From positions 1,183,501 to 1,247,500 of the forward strand of contig OY978098.1 in NCBI GenBank assembly GCA_963854735.1: a stretch of DNA of 64,000 bases, in the 5' to 3' direction. Origin of the DNA: Marvania coccoides. Taxonomy: Eukaryota; Chlorophyta; Trebouxiophyceae; Chlorellales; Chlorellaceae. Below, one piece after another: positions 1 to 11,711 of this stretch. The stretch's first letter is position 1. Each line of letters starts with the position of its first letter. The notes under the pieces were generated by a model that saw nothing but the letters and a program-made list of their open reading frames with translations, ran no database searches and had not been told where the DNA came from. The translations under genes were made by a program, and so were the position numbers.

Positions 1-336
1 TGGAATGCAGCAACGGCCTGATTTTTTGCCAATAACCATCAGCTGCCGCATCAGCATCGGAAATGATTTCCCATAATAATAGTGCATTTGGTCTATGAGA
101 TCGAAAGAATGTTGTTGTTGCCAATCTTGTATTGAATAAAACCCTCCCCCGATTTTTATGATTAATAATAAAATAAAGAAATAAATAAATACTAGTAATT
201 AAATATAAAATATGATTTTTTTGCTTACTATTTTGCGCGAGCAAGGCCGCTATTCGCTGTGCGTGGCCTCCCTCCAAGGCCGCGTTTCAGTATTGGACAC
301 GACCCAAACCGTTTGAAAAAAAGAGTCTGCAGCAGC
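1..336. other. 5' flank of the DUF72 gene
   Basis: This AT-rich stretch becomes GC-rich only from about 236. I see no convincing coding exon. The reading frame of the downstream gene is open from about 259 but has no ATG before 337, so this is taken as 5' flank and leader. Confidence 0.5.
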
Positions 337-1748
337 ATGCTGAAAACTCGAAGGCAGCAGAAAAAGGAGGAAGTCGGCAGCGGCGGAAGTGCCACTGAGG
401 AGGAGCTTCCCTGCTTCTTCCGCGAGGCACCGGGCTCAGGAGTACGCATCTGCACCAGCGGGTATTCCTACGATTTCTGGCACGCTGAAGGCTCCTTCTA
501 CTCTGGTGTCCCCGCCAAGCGCGAGTTTGAGGTATACTCCCGCGAGTTTGACGCTGTGGAGCTGAATGCCACGTTTTACCGTCAATGGGGCGATGAAACT
601 TTTGACAAATGGAAGGCGCAAGCAGACGCGGTGCGCCCCTCCTTTGAGTACATCGTCAAAGTAAGCTCGGCAAACATATTTCTTAATTTCACTTTCTTTT
701 TGCTGTTTCCTTCATTATTTTTGGTATGCCCACTGGGAGAGCATCAAGGATCACTAACCCCGTGAAGGGCCTAGAGAAAGGAGCTCCCGTACCTTTTCTC
801 CTAATATAAACACTCCTGCGGCCTTTATTTTCCCCAGGCCAACCGCTACTTCACGCACATGAAGCGCCTCAACGTCGACGACGCCTTTAAAGAGCGCTGG
901 CAGCAGTTTTGGGGCCGCTGTCAGCGGCTGGGTTCTCACCTTGGCCCCGTTCTGTTTCAGTTTCGGGACGATTTCCCGCTGCACCCTGCCCCGCCCAAGA
1001 AGAAAAAATCGGCGAAGAAGAAAAAAGGCAAGAAGCGCGGCCGCGCTGCTGCAGCTGAGAAGGAAGAGGGAGAGGCGCACGCCGAACAAGAAGAGGGAGA
1101 GGGGGAGGAGGGGGCTGAGAGCACCACTGCTGCTGCCGCTGTCGCTCCCATCAATCTGGCCAGGCTGGAGGCTTTGGGCGAGGTGCTGAGCCCTGAGGGT
1201 CGCTACGTGTTTGAGTTTCGTCACAGCTCGTGGTACTGTCCTCAGGTGTATGAGGTAATGCGGCGCCACAACTGGTGCCTGGCGCTGGTGGAGGTCAGCG
1301 GTAGGCGAAAGGAAGAGTCCCTGACAGGTGGTACGTATAAGTTAGCTCTAAGTCAAATAACAGCTTCAACACATCGATTTATTTCATTCTTTATTAATTT
1401 TGAGGGGTTTTTATTTATTCAATTAATTTTTTTTATTTTTATTTTTGCGTTTCAGAAAAAGCCTGGTGCGCCACCATGCGAAAAGGGCCCAACCCCGCGC
1501 CTGCCGACTACCCCCTGGACACCAGCTCATGGGGTGCGTATATTCGCTACCATGGCTCGAAAGGAAAGTACGTTGGAAAGTACGGTGAGCGCCGCATGGG
1601 GGAGTGGGCGCAGCGGGTGCAGGAGTGGACGGCCACAGGGCGGCGGGTGTACGCTGCGTTCAACAACACCGACGATGGGACGCCGCCCAGCGCGATTGCC
1701 GATGCCAGGGCGCTGGCTGAGGCGCTGCGCCACGCCGGCATTAAATGA
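337..1748 (+). CDS. DUF72 (YecE-like) family protein
   Basis: Exons 337-660, 839-1330 and 1456-1748; both introns are GT-AG and the phases join. The protein (about 370 aa) has the DUF72 layout: an N-terminal TSGYSYDFWH segment, then VELNATFYR, a central EFRHSSWY motif, and C-terminal YIRYHGSKGKY and VYAAFNNTDDG motifs. DUF72 proteins form a TIM-barrel-like fold; their biochemical role is not settled. The start is the first in-frame ATG; the open frame extends upstream without one. A Lys-rich then Glu-rich tract of about 45 residues (nt 1000-1125) interrupts the domain between strands, which is unusual for the family. Convergent with the rhodanese gene, 123 bp apart. The family call is firm; function is unknown. 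Confidence 0.85.
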
Positions 1749-1871
1749 AGGAAGAAAGGCACTCAGGGGCGCGGCTCCATGCCCTTGAAAATACAGCTGA
1801 TGCTATGAAGAAAGAAAAAAGAGTTTGCGCCGTCGTGCATTGATTCACGCCACCACAGTCAAATTTTATGT

Positions 1872-2606
1872 TTAGCCAAAATATTTTGTGAATGTTGATT
1901 TTATGATTGATACCCCGAAGGACAGGTAGGGGTGCTTGAACGCAACGGCCTCGTACCCCTCGCCTTGCAACGCCCATTTTTCGTCGAAGACGTGAACTCT
2001 GTTTGTGATTTGCTCGTCCTTTTCCACCAGCGGCAGACCTTCATGGGTCTGAGGGTGGGATAATGAATAAATGCAAAGTATTAAGTCTGCCTTAAAAATA
2101 AGAGAACTCACCCAAGCCAGAATACTGCCGGCCATGTTTGCAGCATCGATGCCACGCTTTTGCAGCTCGCCTGCGTACTGCGCGCTGCGGTAGCCCACCG
2201 TGCAGTATGCCACGACTTTCGTGTTTGCGGCTTTGTAATCCGCCTCTCTGGCCTCGTACTCTTCAATTGTGAGGCTCTGCGGCAGCCGGGACACTGCCCG
2301 CTCCACAGGCGTTCTCACGTCGACGAGGACCACGCTGCCCTCGGTTTGAAGGTCAGCCACGGCTGAGGGAGACAGGTGGGTCACGTCGGCAAACTTGGCG
2401 GTGAGCCTGCTTGGCAGTTTAATTGCACAATGTGAGCTGCCGCTCCTATTGTGAGCTGACGCTCCTCCTGCTCCTCAGCTCCTCCAAAAACACACAAAAA
2501 TGCGTTTTTTTTCTCTCCCTCCTCACCGCTGTGTAATCTCATCGAGTTTATATTTCTTGCTGATTGCTGTTTCGACGGATGTGCTGCTTGGGGCCTCATT
2601 CGCCAT
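1872..2606 (-). CDS. Rhodanese-domain protein
   Basis: Minus-strand exons 2606-2527, 2406-2112 and 2048-1872 join with matching phases to a 183-aa protein. It contains one rhodanese domain: VVLVDVRTPVERAVSRLPQS near the start, a YCTVGYRSAQYAGEL active-site loop with Cys followed by TVGYRS, and a GSILAW end segment followed by THEGLPLV and TNRVHVFDEKW. The active-site Cys is present, so sulfurtransferase or related persulfide chemistry is possible but unproven. The first exon encodes a short hydrophilic leader with no obvious organelle signal. It diverges from the S1-domain gene with about 250 bp between start codons. Homologous cyanobacterial and algal single-domain rhodaneses are known as a group; the substrate is not inferable. 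Confidence 0.82.
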
Positions 2607-2854
2607 CGCAATGAGCCTGGAGCGCGAGTGGTGGTGGTGGTGTCGGAAGGAGATTAGAACCAGGGGACGAGTGATGGCACTGTGGAGCAAGGGACGCATG
2701 AAAACAAGCCTCTTTTTTTTTTTAATATTTAAATTGTTATTTATGAAGCCAGAAACGCAGAGACTTCGAAGATATCAACAGCAGACCAATTCAAAAATAT
2801 CAAGTATCGGCGGCGAGCCTGGATTGCCCGCTTTAAAAAAAGTAAACTGTTAGA
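2607..2854. promoter_or_regulatory. Divergent intergenic region, rhodanese / S1 gene
   Basis: These 248 bp separate two outward-facing start codons and must hold both promoters. It contains GT-rich and T-rich tracts; no specific element can be named. Confidence 0.4.
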
Positions 2855-5800
2855 ATGCAGAGAGGCACGCCCCTCTTGGGAACAGGCACACCTCTGGGCT
2901 GGGCCTTGACGAGAACACCTCAAAGATTAGTGGTCATCACTGGGGCCTCGAAATCCAAGAAAAAGCAGCGGGTGCGCAGCCTGCAACCTTACTTCGTCTA
3001 TGAGTTTCAAATGCTGATCACCCACTGTCGATTTCGCAGGAGTATGGCAGCGGCAGGCAACAATTTGGCTTGGAAGGCGGCGACGGTGGCAGCCCCTCCT
3101 CTGCCCCGCCAGGCACTACCACCACCCTCAAAGAGTACCTGCAGTTTGGGAAGCTCATTGGGGAGCGCGCGCAAGACGTGAAGCAGCAGCTGCAGTTGAA
3201 TGGGGTTGATGTTGTGGTGGACAAGGTGAGACGGAAAGAAACTAGAAAAAGGAGAAAGAAGCCTTTCCCTCTTCCACGTGCGAAGATTGTTTTGTTGGAA
3301 ACAACAGACCTTCTATTCAAGCTACTCTGGAGACTTCTTTACTGCTATCACCTCACCTCGTGTCCTCGTTTTTATTATTATTCGTTCATTCTCCGTGCAC
3401 TAGGCGTCTCAAGCGATGCTTGATGAGCTGGAATCCGAGCAAATGACGGCCTACTCGATGTTTGAGGCGCTGCTGGACGATGTGCCCGCGGGCCAGACAC
3501 TAGCGAACCCGAACTCCACGCTGGCGCGCAACAAAAATCGCGCCGTTCGCTCCGTCCAATCCACCGCAAAATTCATCGAAAGGCAGGGCAGGCCCCGCGA
3601 GATCTCCGCCGCAGACCGCAAGCTGGCCAAGGCTAGGGCGTCTTACGGCACCAGAAGCGCGGCTGCTATGGACGCCACCCCTGGTTTTGAGCTGGTGGCG
3701 TCCAGTTCTTCAGACAACGATGACGCTGCTGCCGTGCCTTCGCTCGACAGGCCCTCCCGGCCTGGAGCACCCTTCTCCCCAGACGATGAGGTAAGGAGCA
3801 ATGCTGTCAGCTCTTCTTTTCCCTTTGGTCCACCAAATTTCTTTCTCTCTAACAGAAAAAAAAATAATTTACAAGGAGCCGTGTCAAATTTTTGTGGATC
3901 CATTTTTCGTCAATCGTGGTGCATTTCCTTTCTTTCCTTTTTCCACGCGGATTCCGTTCAAACTGTGTTTGTCATATTGCCGAGTCTCTGTTGAGCGACG
4001 ACGCCAGGCGATTGGGCCCTGCAAACAGCTCTGACAACTTTTTTCGGCCCTCGGCGCCCAGCTGCGTGATGAGCTTCAGCTCCGCCAGGGAGATGAGCTT
4101 GATGTTGACCAGTTTCACGTCTGTGAGCGGCATGCCGTCGATCGTTTCCGGAATATCTGCAGCGCACAAGAAAGATTTAGTTTCGTTTTTTGGAGGGGGA
4201 CACAATTCCCTTCATTCCAAGCAAATATTTCCGTTATTGTTTTCCTTTGAGATCGCGATTTCGGGTCACTCCCCCACCCCAATTTCTTCTTCTCCCACTC
4301 ACACGCTGGGCTGCCTAGCTCCGTCTCCGTCAACCCCAGCAGTGCCCCCACCCGCCCCGCGCGATTCACCAACGCCTTCCGGTGCTCCTGCGGGACCGCA
4401 TCCCCCACGCCCTCGGCCTCCGTCGACAGCAGCGCCATGTCATCGATGATGCTGCGAATGCTGCCGTGCCCAGCCGCCAGCGAGCATACGGTGTACAACA
4501 ACTGAAACTGCCAAGAAGCCTTGATTTCGGCAGGCGTGGAGCCGATCTCCTCGGCAGGGGTCTCGATGAAGAACTCAAGGCCGTAGCCGTTGACGTTGGC
4601 TTCGCTCTGGAGGTCGTCAAATGGGTCGCTGAGGCCGTCGCTCACGATGAGCACGCTGCCATTGGCACGGTGCACCACGCGGAAGCGCTGGGAGGCTGTG
4701 GGCCACTTGGAGGCGGCTGCAGCGGCGGTGGGGGTGGCGCTCTGCGTGAGCACGAACTCTTGGAGACTGCCGAGCTTCTGGAAGAGGCGCAGGCGGGCGG
4801 ACTCCGACTGCTGCACCAGCTGCATCTGAGAGGTCTGAGCGCGGGGGTTGAAGAGGTTGAGCGGCTGCAGCACGTGGTCCGCGCCGCCCTCCTGCGCTCC
4901 CCCACCGCAGCACCAGCACCGACGAAAGCTGTCGAGGAGCGACGGTTTTTTTGTCTGTGGTCGCCCCATGGTCGTGTTTTTATGGTTCTTGGGGTGCTGA
5001 TATATGTGCCCAGGGGGGGGGGGGTGGACGTTTGCGGGCGTTTGGTTTGTGTTAATATCGAAATCTAATTGTTAATTTGTCGACGAGTTGGCAGCGCGCG
5101 CTGCGTTAAAGTCCCATCGTATCCGTGTTTTTGTCTTTGCGTTCAGTACACACTGTTTTTTATTTATTAAACCTCAGTTTTTGGTGCAAAAACCGTCATT
5201 TCCCACTGCCCTTTCTTCTCTGACCCTTCTGTTTTTTCCCTTCCTTTCCTCCAACACAGGAGGATGCATGGGCGTCCTGCTCTGACGAGGAGTGGGATGA
5301 GCTGGTGGCTGAAGATTCCACTGCGAGCCGCGTCACCGTGGGCCCTCCCCCCTCTTACGATGACTTTGAGGCGGCGCTGAATGGCACAGGGCCCCGCCCC
5401 CCAAAACCAGCAGCAGCAGCTGCTGCTGCTGCCACTTCCAGGCCAGGCGCGGTGCGGTTGAGCCTGGCAGACGCCCCCAAACGGCCCAGAGCGCCCAAGC
5501 TTGGGTCAAAAGAGGCAGCAGCACTGCCGCAGTCGCTGCAGCTGTCCCCGCCGCCGCAGACGCCAGGCCAGCGCTCCAGAGCAGCAGCGCAGGCAGCAGC
5601 ACCCCCACCGCCAGAGAGGAAAGCGCCTCTGCCGGCGCCCAACCTGAGCCAGAAGCCTCCCAGGCCTGCTGAACCCGAGCAGCCTGAAGAAAAAGATAGT
5701 GTTCAGGTGGCTGCGGCAGCAGCAGCAGCGCCAGTTGTTCCTGATGTGAAGCCAACAGCGCCCAAGCCTCGCGCCCCCGTGGTAAGCGCTGCGCCAGCGC

Positions 5801-7260
5801 AGCCTCTCAAAGCGGCAGCGCCGCAAAAGCCGGCGGCAGCGGCAGCGGCAGTGGTGCCCAAGCCTGCCCAGCAGCCTGCGCAGCGGCCTGTGCCCCACCC
5901 TGTGCAAGACAAAAATGATTCGGTCCCAGAAGCGAGCGTTACCGCCGCTGCTGCTGCCCCTGCAGATCCCGCCGCTGTTCCTTCTCCCCTTTCGCCTTCT
6001 TCTTTGGCTGTCCAAAAGGAGAAAGCGGAGGAGAAGGCAGAACCCGTCGCCGCCGCCGCCGCCGCCGCAACTGCAGAGCTCCCTTCTGCGCTGTCCAAGC
6101 CAGCCAGGCCCGAGCTCCGAAGCCCCACCGCGTCCCCCCAAAGGCCCGACCGCAGTGGGCTCAGCGAAGAGGACTTGGTCGAGCGAAAGCAAAAGAGCGT
6201 TGCGGCAGCTGCCGCGCTGCTGGCGGCGCGCGGCCACGCGCGCGTGGCGGTGTGGGGCAACAACTCAGCGGGGGTACTGGTCAGGGGTGGCGCCATTTAT
6301 GGGTTTGTGCCGCTGTCTGAGCTGGGAAGAGATACTGTCGCCGCTGTGCTCGCTCAGGAGCGCCTCCTCGCGGAGCAGGACCCCGCCGCGCCCAAGCAGG
6401 TGCTGCGGCGCGGCGCATTGCGCGTGCTGAAAGGGCAGGAGCTCGTGGTGGAGGTTGTGAGCGCAGATCCCGAGTCAGGGGCCGTCGTGCTCTCCGAGCG
6501 CCTCGCCCTGCGCTCCTTGCAGCTGCGCCCGGGCGCCTCAGCGTCCGAAAAGGCCGTGGCCGCCGCTCGGGAGATGGTCAATCACGTGGTCCCTGTGACG
6601 GTGCGCTCCGTGCGGCCGTTTGGTCTGTTTGTCGAGTTTTCTGTGGAAACCAGCCCCGGGCAGCAAGAGGATCTGTTCGGGCTGGTGCACACCAGCGAGC
6701 TGTCGTGGGACGCGATGGCCACTGCTGGGGAAAACGCCCCTTTCGCCCCGGGGCAGCAGATTAACGCCAAAATCACGCACGTGGACCTCAGAAAAGGCCG
6801 AGTTTTCCTGTCGGTGCGGCGGGCCACCCCCAGTCCGCTCCTGCAAACCCTGGACTCGCTGCTGTCCACCACCCCGGCAGCGACGGCGGATGCCGGGTCC
6901 CCGCGGCGCACCATCGACGCCGCGGAAGACCTGCGCCCGCTGCTGGGCGACCTCGACGTGGCGGAGTGGTTTGCGGATGCCATGGTGGAGGAGGAGGGCG
7001 TGGTGTCTGCCAGCATAGGCGTGCGCCTGCAAAGCAAAGCATCGTCCCCGGGGGTGGAAGTGTATTTGTCGAAGGGAGACAGCGCTGCTGCTGCTGCTGC
7101 TGCTGAGGGCGGGGATGAGAAGGTGGCGGGGCGCCAGCAGACGTTCAAGCTGGTGCTGCGCAAGGGGCAGGACGTGCAGGAGGTGGAGCTGGTGAGCGTG
7201 CTGCCGAGGGAGGAGGTGCGGCAGTTGGCGGCGCTGACGGTGGCGCGGTGGATGGAGTGA
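2855..7260 (+). CDS. Plastid-type S1 RNA-binding domain protein (contains nested gene)
   Basis: Exons 2855-2971, 3040-3225, 3404-3790 and 5260-7260; all three introns are phase 0. The product is about 896 aa. The N-terminus is Arg/Thr/Gly/Ser rich, consistent with a plastid transit peptide. Residues 230-530 are Ala/Pro low complexity. A weak S1-like segment (about 545-620) is followed by a clear S1 OB-fold (about 667-753) with VRPFGLFVEFS, GLVHTSELSW and KGRVFLSVRRA motifs, and a C-terminal alpha/beta module starting DLRPLLGDLDV. Plants have plastid S1 proteins of similar layout that bind RNA. The last exon has no usable ATG of its own and a stop lies in frame at 5221, so it needs an upstream exon; joining to 3790 is the only phase-compatible choice I found. 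Its 1,469-nt intron holds an antisense gene. Confidence 0.72.
3972..4969 (-). CDS. Conserved hypothetical protein, suppressor-of-fused-like (nested)
   Basis: Exons 4969-4303 and 4156-3972 (GT-AG, phase 1) give 283 aa. The first 35 residues carry a CWCCGGG Cys cluster. A globular region follows with SDGLSDPFDD, NGYGLEFFIETP, SWQFQLLY and GSIRSIIDDM segments, then a C-terminal LVNIKLISLAELKLITQLG helix. The GLEFFIETP-type strand and the overall order resemble bacterial suppressor-of-fused (SUFU)-type domains, but this is a weak, memory-based call. The gene lies wholly on the opposite strand inside the third intron of the S1-domain gene. It uses the same GC-rich codon style as its neighbours, so it looks like a normal gene and not a relic. 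Confidence 0.68.
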
Positions 7261-7697
7261 AAGACGCTCTCATGACCAAGGGATAAAAGAGCGGAGAGGA
7301 CGACGCGTTCATAGCTGGACCCCAGGGGGGCCCCGGGGGGCCCCCAGCTAAGAATTTGTCGCGCCCCCTGGGATGGGCAGGGGTGGGGAAAGCTGGGGTT
7401 TAGTCCTTGTGGTGTCACCAGGAATACTATGGAAAATAAGTGGAGCGGTGAGGTGAGAACGAGGGAGACGTTGTAAGAACAGCTTTTTCATGCGTGAGGC
7501 ATGCTGGTTATTGAGAGTAACAGCGATTTATCCATCTGGCGGTGTAATAACGCTCAAATGATCAAGTAATGGGGGGGGACGTGGAGCAGAAAATTGGTCG
7601 TTCAGCTGCACTTTCCTTAACACGTCTCGCCAACCGAATTTCGCCGATCTGATAGCCATCGCCCATTTGTATTACTTTACCAAAAACACAAAACAGC
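7261..7697. other. Intergenic, S1 gene 3' end to PDI
   Basis: Holds the 3' end of the S1 gene, a GC-rich inverted repeat at 7312-7350, and the promoter of the PDI gene. No coding exon is seen. Confidence 0.5.
7312..7350. repeat. GC-rich inverted repeat
   Basis: TAGCTGG at 7312-7318 is matched by CCAGCTA at 7344-7350, and the core alternates runs of G and C that can self-pair. It lies about 50 nt past the S1 gene stop, so a 3'UTR hairpin or terminator-like fold is possible. Confidence 0.6.
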
Positions 7698-8915
7698 ATG
7701 AAGCTTGGGTCTCTGTTGCTCGTCGCGGCGATGGCCGGGCTGGTCGCTCGGGCATCAGCAGGTGGAGGAGAATCGCCTGAGGGCTCTATCCCTGGAGTGA
7801 TGGATCTGAGTAAGTAGATGGACTTCGTACTTGCTATCATGATCACGATTCTCGGGCATTAACATTAACGGCGCTTACATCAGACTTGATCAAAATCACC
7901 TCACAATTTTTGTCTCGCTTCTCTCATTTCATTGCTCGGATAGTCACGTTGTTTACCATACGTCGTTCTGGGTCACATTTCTCACGCCGCTTTTCTATTT
8001 TTACATTTTCCAGCTCCTGCAAACTTTGACTCTGTTGTCGGGGGCAGCAAAGCGGTGTTGGTGGAGTTTTACGCCCCTTGGTAAGTTACTCGTCGTGCTG
8101 TTGCAGCCCATCCATCACATATTAGTATTCAGCGTGGTAGAGAAAATCCTGGCTAATGCTAGCTCTTGTTTGCCATAAAATTCTTATTTTGTTGTTTTTT
8201 TCGCCGCTCTTCCACCGTGTTAACGTCTAATCAAGCGAGAATAACACATGCCACTCCATCTCCCTTGTCCCTTGTGTGCAGGTGCGGACACTGCAAGAGT
8301 TTGGTCCCTGTGTTAAAGGCTCTGGGTGCTGCTGTGGCCAAGGATCCCTCCCTCTCTGCCCGCGTCGTCATCGCCAAGGTTAACGCCGACGAGCACCGCT
8401 CCCTGGGCGAGCGCTTCGGCGTCTCCGGCTTCCCCACCCTCAAGTGGTTCCCTCGCGCCAAGGCCCAGCCCAAAGACTACAACTCAGGACGATCCGCTGA
8501 CGCTTTCCTGGAGTTTATCAAGTCCGAGCTCACCGGCGACTTTAACGCCGTTGTTCCCGAGCTGGCGGCCATCGCCCAGAAGTTCTACCAGGGCGAAGCC
8601 GCCGTGGAGGACGCTGTGACCGAGGCCAAGGCCGCCGCCGCCAAGGTGGCGCCCCAGGCGAAGGAGGACGCTGAACTGTACGTCAAGGTGCTGGCTCGCG
8701 TGGCCGAGAAGGGCAAGGAGTGGGTTGAGACCGAATCCGCGCGCCTGCAGAAGATGGTGGACGGTGGAAAGATGTCTGCCACCAAGCTGATGGAGGTGGG
8801 GCGTAAGCTGAGCGTGCTGCAGAGCTTCACCAAGACCGAGGCGGCGGAGGAGGAGGAGGAGAAGCCGCAGGTGGCCGGCGGCGAGAGGGACATTGACTAC
8901 CTCGACGAGGAGTAG
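7698..8915 (+). CDS. Protein disulfide isomerase, single thioredoxin domain plus ERp29-like tail
   Basis: Exons 7698-7809, 8014-8080 and 8282-8915 give 270 aa. A hydrophobic signal peptide (residues 1-21, LLLVAAMAGLVARASA) precedes one thioredoxin domain with the active site FYAPWCGHCKSL, split by an intron inside the WC codon pair, and the cis-Pro segment SGFPTLKWF. The C-terminal 110 residues form a helical ERp29/PDI-D-like domain (QKMVDGGKMSATK). It should catalyse disulfide formation or isomerisation in the secretory pathway. The C-terminus is acidic and ends in DYLDEE, not a KDEL-type retrieval signal. Plant relatives usually carry two thioredoxin domains before the ERp29 domain; this one has only one. 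Confidence 0.93.
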
Positions 8916-9372
8916 CCGTGCAGTCGGGGCGGAAAAAGTCTTTTCTCTCCCTTTCTCTCTTGTAATTTTACAAAACACAACGTGTATTTGATCTCGGTGA
9001 GAGGTGCCGATTTCAGAGTGGAAAAGCAGAGGCGCTAGGATGGGGGAAAGGTGCCACCTGTACCACCTGTACCTCCAGGTGTAGACGACTGCCACAAGAA
9101 TAACTTGGAGGAAAAAAGCTAGTACTACTGATGAAATTTGCAGTGTTCTATTCGTTTATACTATACAGATACAAGCTGGGATAGCATCAATCATCATCTC
9201 ATTCTCATTATAAAATAATCTTCGTAAACACGCTTCTCTTTTTCGAATCTGGAATCTCTAAACGCGTGCCGACAGCTTTCTCTGAACACACGAATTCAAC
9301 TGCAAACACCAGCGTTTTCTGATTCCCACTCACCAGGCAGCGTCTACGCCCCGCTAACAACCCCACCAAAAA
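8916..9372. other. Intergenic, PDI to ABCG transporter
   Basis: Contains the PDI 3' end with a TGTAA at about 8961 (a plausible green-algal poly(A) signal), a short tandem of ACCTGT/CACCTG units near 9055-9075, and the ABCG promoter. No gene is seen. Confidence 0.45.
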
Positions 9373-11711
9373 ATGAGCTTGAACAGTTCTTCCTTGGAGA
9401 GAGAGGCGTCCAGCGGCGTGCTGGCTCCCGCTCAAGGCATGCTGGTGGAGTTCAAGGACCTGCGCTTCACTGTGCCAATCAGGGGAGCCAAAGCCGCCGG
9501 AGTTGGCCGGCTGGAAATTCTCAAAGGCATCACTGGCGCCTGCTTCCCGGGCAGGATTCTCGCCATCATGGGCGCTTCAGGTGCAGGAAAGAGCACGGTG
9601 AGTTTGATTTAATTGTTTGCACTTCAAATTCTCGCCCCCCAACGGTGAAAAAACCCTGCAAGAATAAAATATTTCTTGATTTTCTGGTCTTTTCCATCGT
9701 TATAATGCTATTTACAGCTGCTAGACATCCTGGCCTGCAACTCCACCCCCGGCGGCAAGACCAAGGGCGAGCTGCTGGTGAACGGCGCCCCTCGCAATGC
9801 CTCCGCCTTCCGCCGCACCGCCTGCTACGTCATGCAGCGCGACGTGCTGCTGGCCAGCGCCACGGTGCGCGAGGCCATCACCACCAGCGCGCTGCTCAAG
9901 CTCCCCATGAGCCTCACCTACAAGGAGAAAATATCCCGCGTTGACCGCGCCATCCAGGTGCTGAATCTGACCGAGTGCCAGGACGTTTTGATCGGAGACG
10001 AGCTGCTGGGGCTCAAGGGCATCTCGGGTGGGCAGCGCCGGCGCGTGAGCATCGGCATCGAGCTGGTGAAGGAGCCAACAGCGATCTTTCTGGACGAACC
10101 GACATCTGGTCTGGACTCTGAGATCGCTTCCAGCCTGCTGGGCACGCTGCAGAAGCTGGCGAGGTCGGGGCGCACCGTGGCGCTCACCATACACCAGCCC
10201 AACTCGCTGATGGTGTCGAAATTCGACGATTTCATGCTTCTGGCGGGCGGGCGGTTGTTGTTCTACGGCCCCTGGGACGCCGCGGTGCCGTTCTTCGCGG
10301 AGGCAGGGCTGCAGTGCCCGCAGTTCACCAACCCTACAGACTTTTTCCTGCACGTCATCCAGGAGGACGCCAACGTGGAGACCCTGGCGGAGCTGCAGCT
10401 GCGGAAGAAGGGCACCGGCGGCTCGCCGCTGCCGCTGGAGGCCGCAGCGCTGGTGGGGGATGTGGAGGGCGGTGGAGGCAAGAGCGGTAAGCCCTCCCTA
10501 GAGCACCTGGTTTCTGGCAAAGAGCTTGTGGGAAAAGACAGTGTGATTATCCCGGAGGTGCCTTGGTGGTACCAGTCGCGGATCCTGGTGGCCCGCAACT
10601 TCTGGAACTATATGCGAAACCCGCTGATGCTGTTTGCCGAGACAGCGCAGTACCTCTTCATGGGCCTCTTTGTCGGTGGGTTGATCTTGCAATTTGCATT
10701 TTTGCTGCCGTGCTTTTTCTCCGCCCAAAAATTCTATTTTTACCCTTTTTCAATGAGATCTTTCTTCTTATGCACTCAACCATCATGGCTGGTTTCAAAT
10801 ATTCTTCTACTGCAGGCTTGATGTATCTGCAGCTCAACAACTCGGTGGAAACTGGAGTGCAAGACCGCCTGGCCTCCATCTGGTTCGGAATGGCAGTGCT
10901 GTACGTTTCAGACTGTATTTGCCATTTAACTCTAACTAAAATGCTTATTGCGTTATTTGTCCCCGCTTTCTACGCAGGTCCTTCACACCCTCCTACACCG
11001 CCGTCACTCTGTGGGACCGCGACCGCATCCTGCTGAAGAGAGAGGTGGGGCAGGCCATGTACTCGGTGACCTCGTGGTTCATGGCGCGCACTGCAGTCAT
11101 CGTGCCCATGCAGTTACTCCAGGTAGACACAAATTTAAAATTTCCTCCGTTGCCCTTGCAATTTTTGCCTTCTTTCCCTAATCTTCTTAATTGTTATCTA
11201 CCCGCAGTGCATCTTGTTCGGCATCATTTCCTTCTTCATGGTGGGCTACACTATCCAGGGCAACATCATCCTTACCTACCTGGCAGCGTACTTCCTCTTC
11301 CAAGTCACCTCAGAGTCAATCGGGATGCTGTGCGCCGCGGTCACCAAGACCTCCACGAGCGCAATCTTAGCGCTCACTTTCTTGCTACTCATCCTGCTTT
11401 CTTTCTCTGGTTTCCTCGTCAGCGACATTCCGGTGTACTTCAAGTGGGTGAAAACCATCTCCTACCTCACCTACGCCTACGACTCCACGTCAGTCATCAT
11501 TTTCCAAAACACAGACTTTGTGTGCACCACTGGCCCGCCGCTGTGCCCGCAGCAGGGCTTGGTCATTGCCGGTAATGACCTCCTGCCGGCAAACGTGAAA
11601 AACGGGCTGTCCCCGGGCGAAAACCTGCTGGTGCTGCTGGGAATCACGGTGATTACGCGCGTGTCGTGCTGGCTTGCAATCGTGGGAGCGTATAAATTCC
11701 ATTACCTGTGA
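9373..11711 (+). CDS. ABCG (white/brown complex) half-size transporter
   Basis: Exons 9373-9597, 9718-10675, 10816-10900, 10978-11122 and 11208-11711 give 638 aa with every phase matching. The nucleotide-binding domain comes first: Walker A GASGAGKST split by intron 1, signature ISGGQRRRVSIG, Walker B IFLDEPTSGLDS, and switch His in TIHQPN. The membrane domain follows, with about six helices from FMGLFVGLMYLQL through the LILLSFSGFLV stretch and a C-terminal helix. A short extracellular loop before the last helix has several Cys. The NBD-TMD order and length fit a half-transporter that must dimerise. Substrates of this family include lipids and waxes; the substrate here is unknown. Confidence 0.94.

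Noticed and set aside
3791..3870. Early 3' end of the first S1 exons in an AAA-rich reading
   Set aside because: It would leave the 5260 exon with no start; the nested-intron join explains both.
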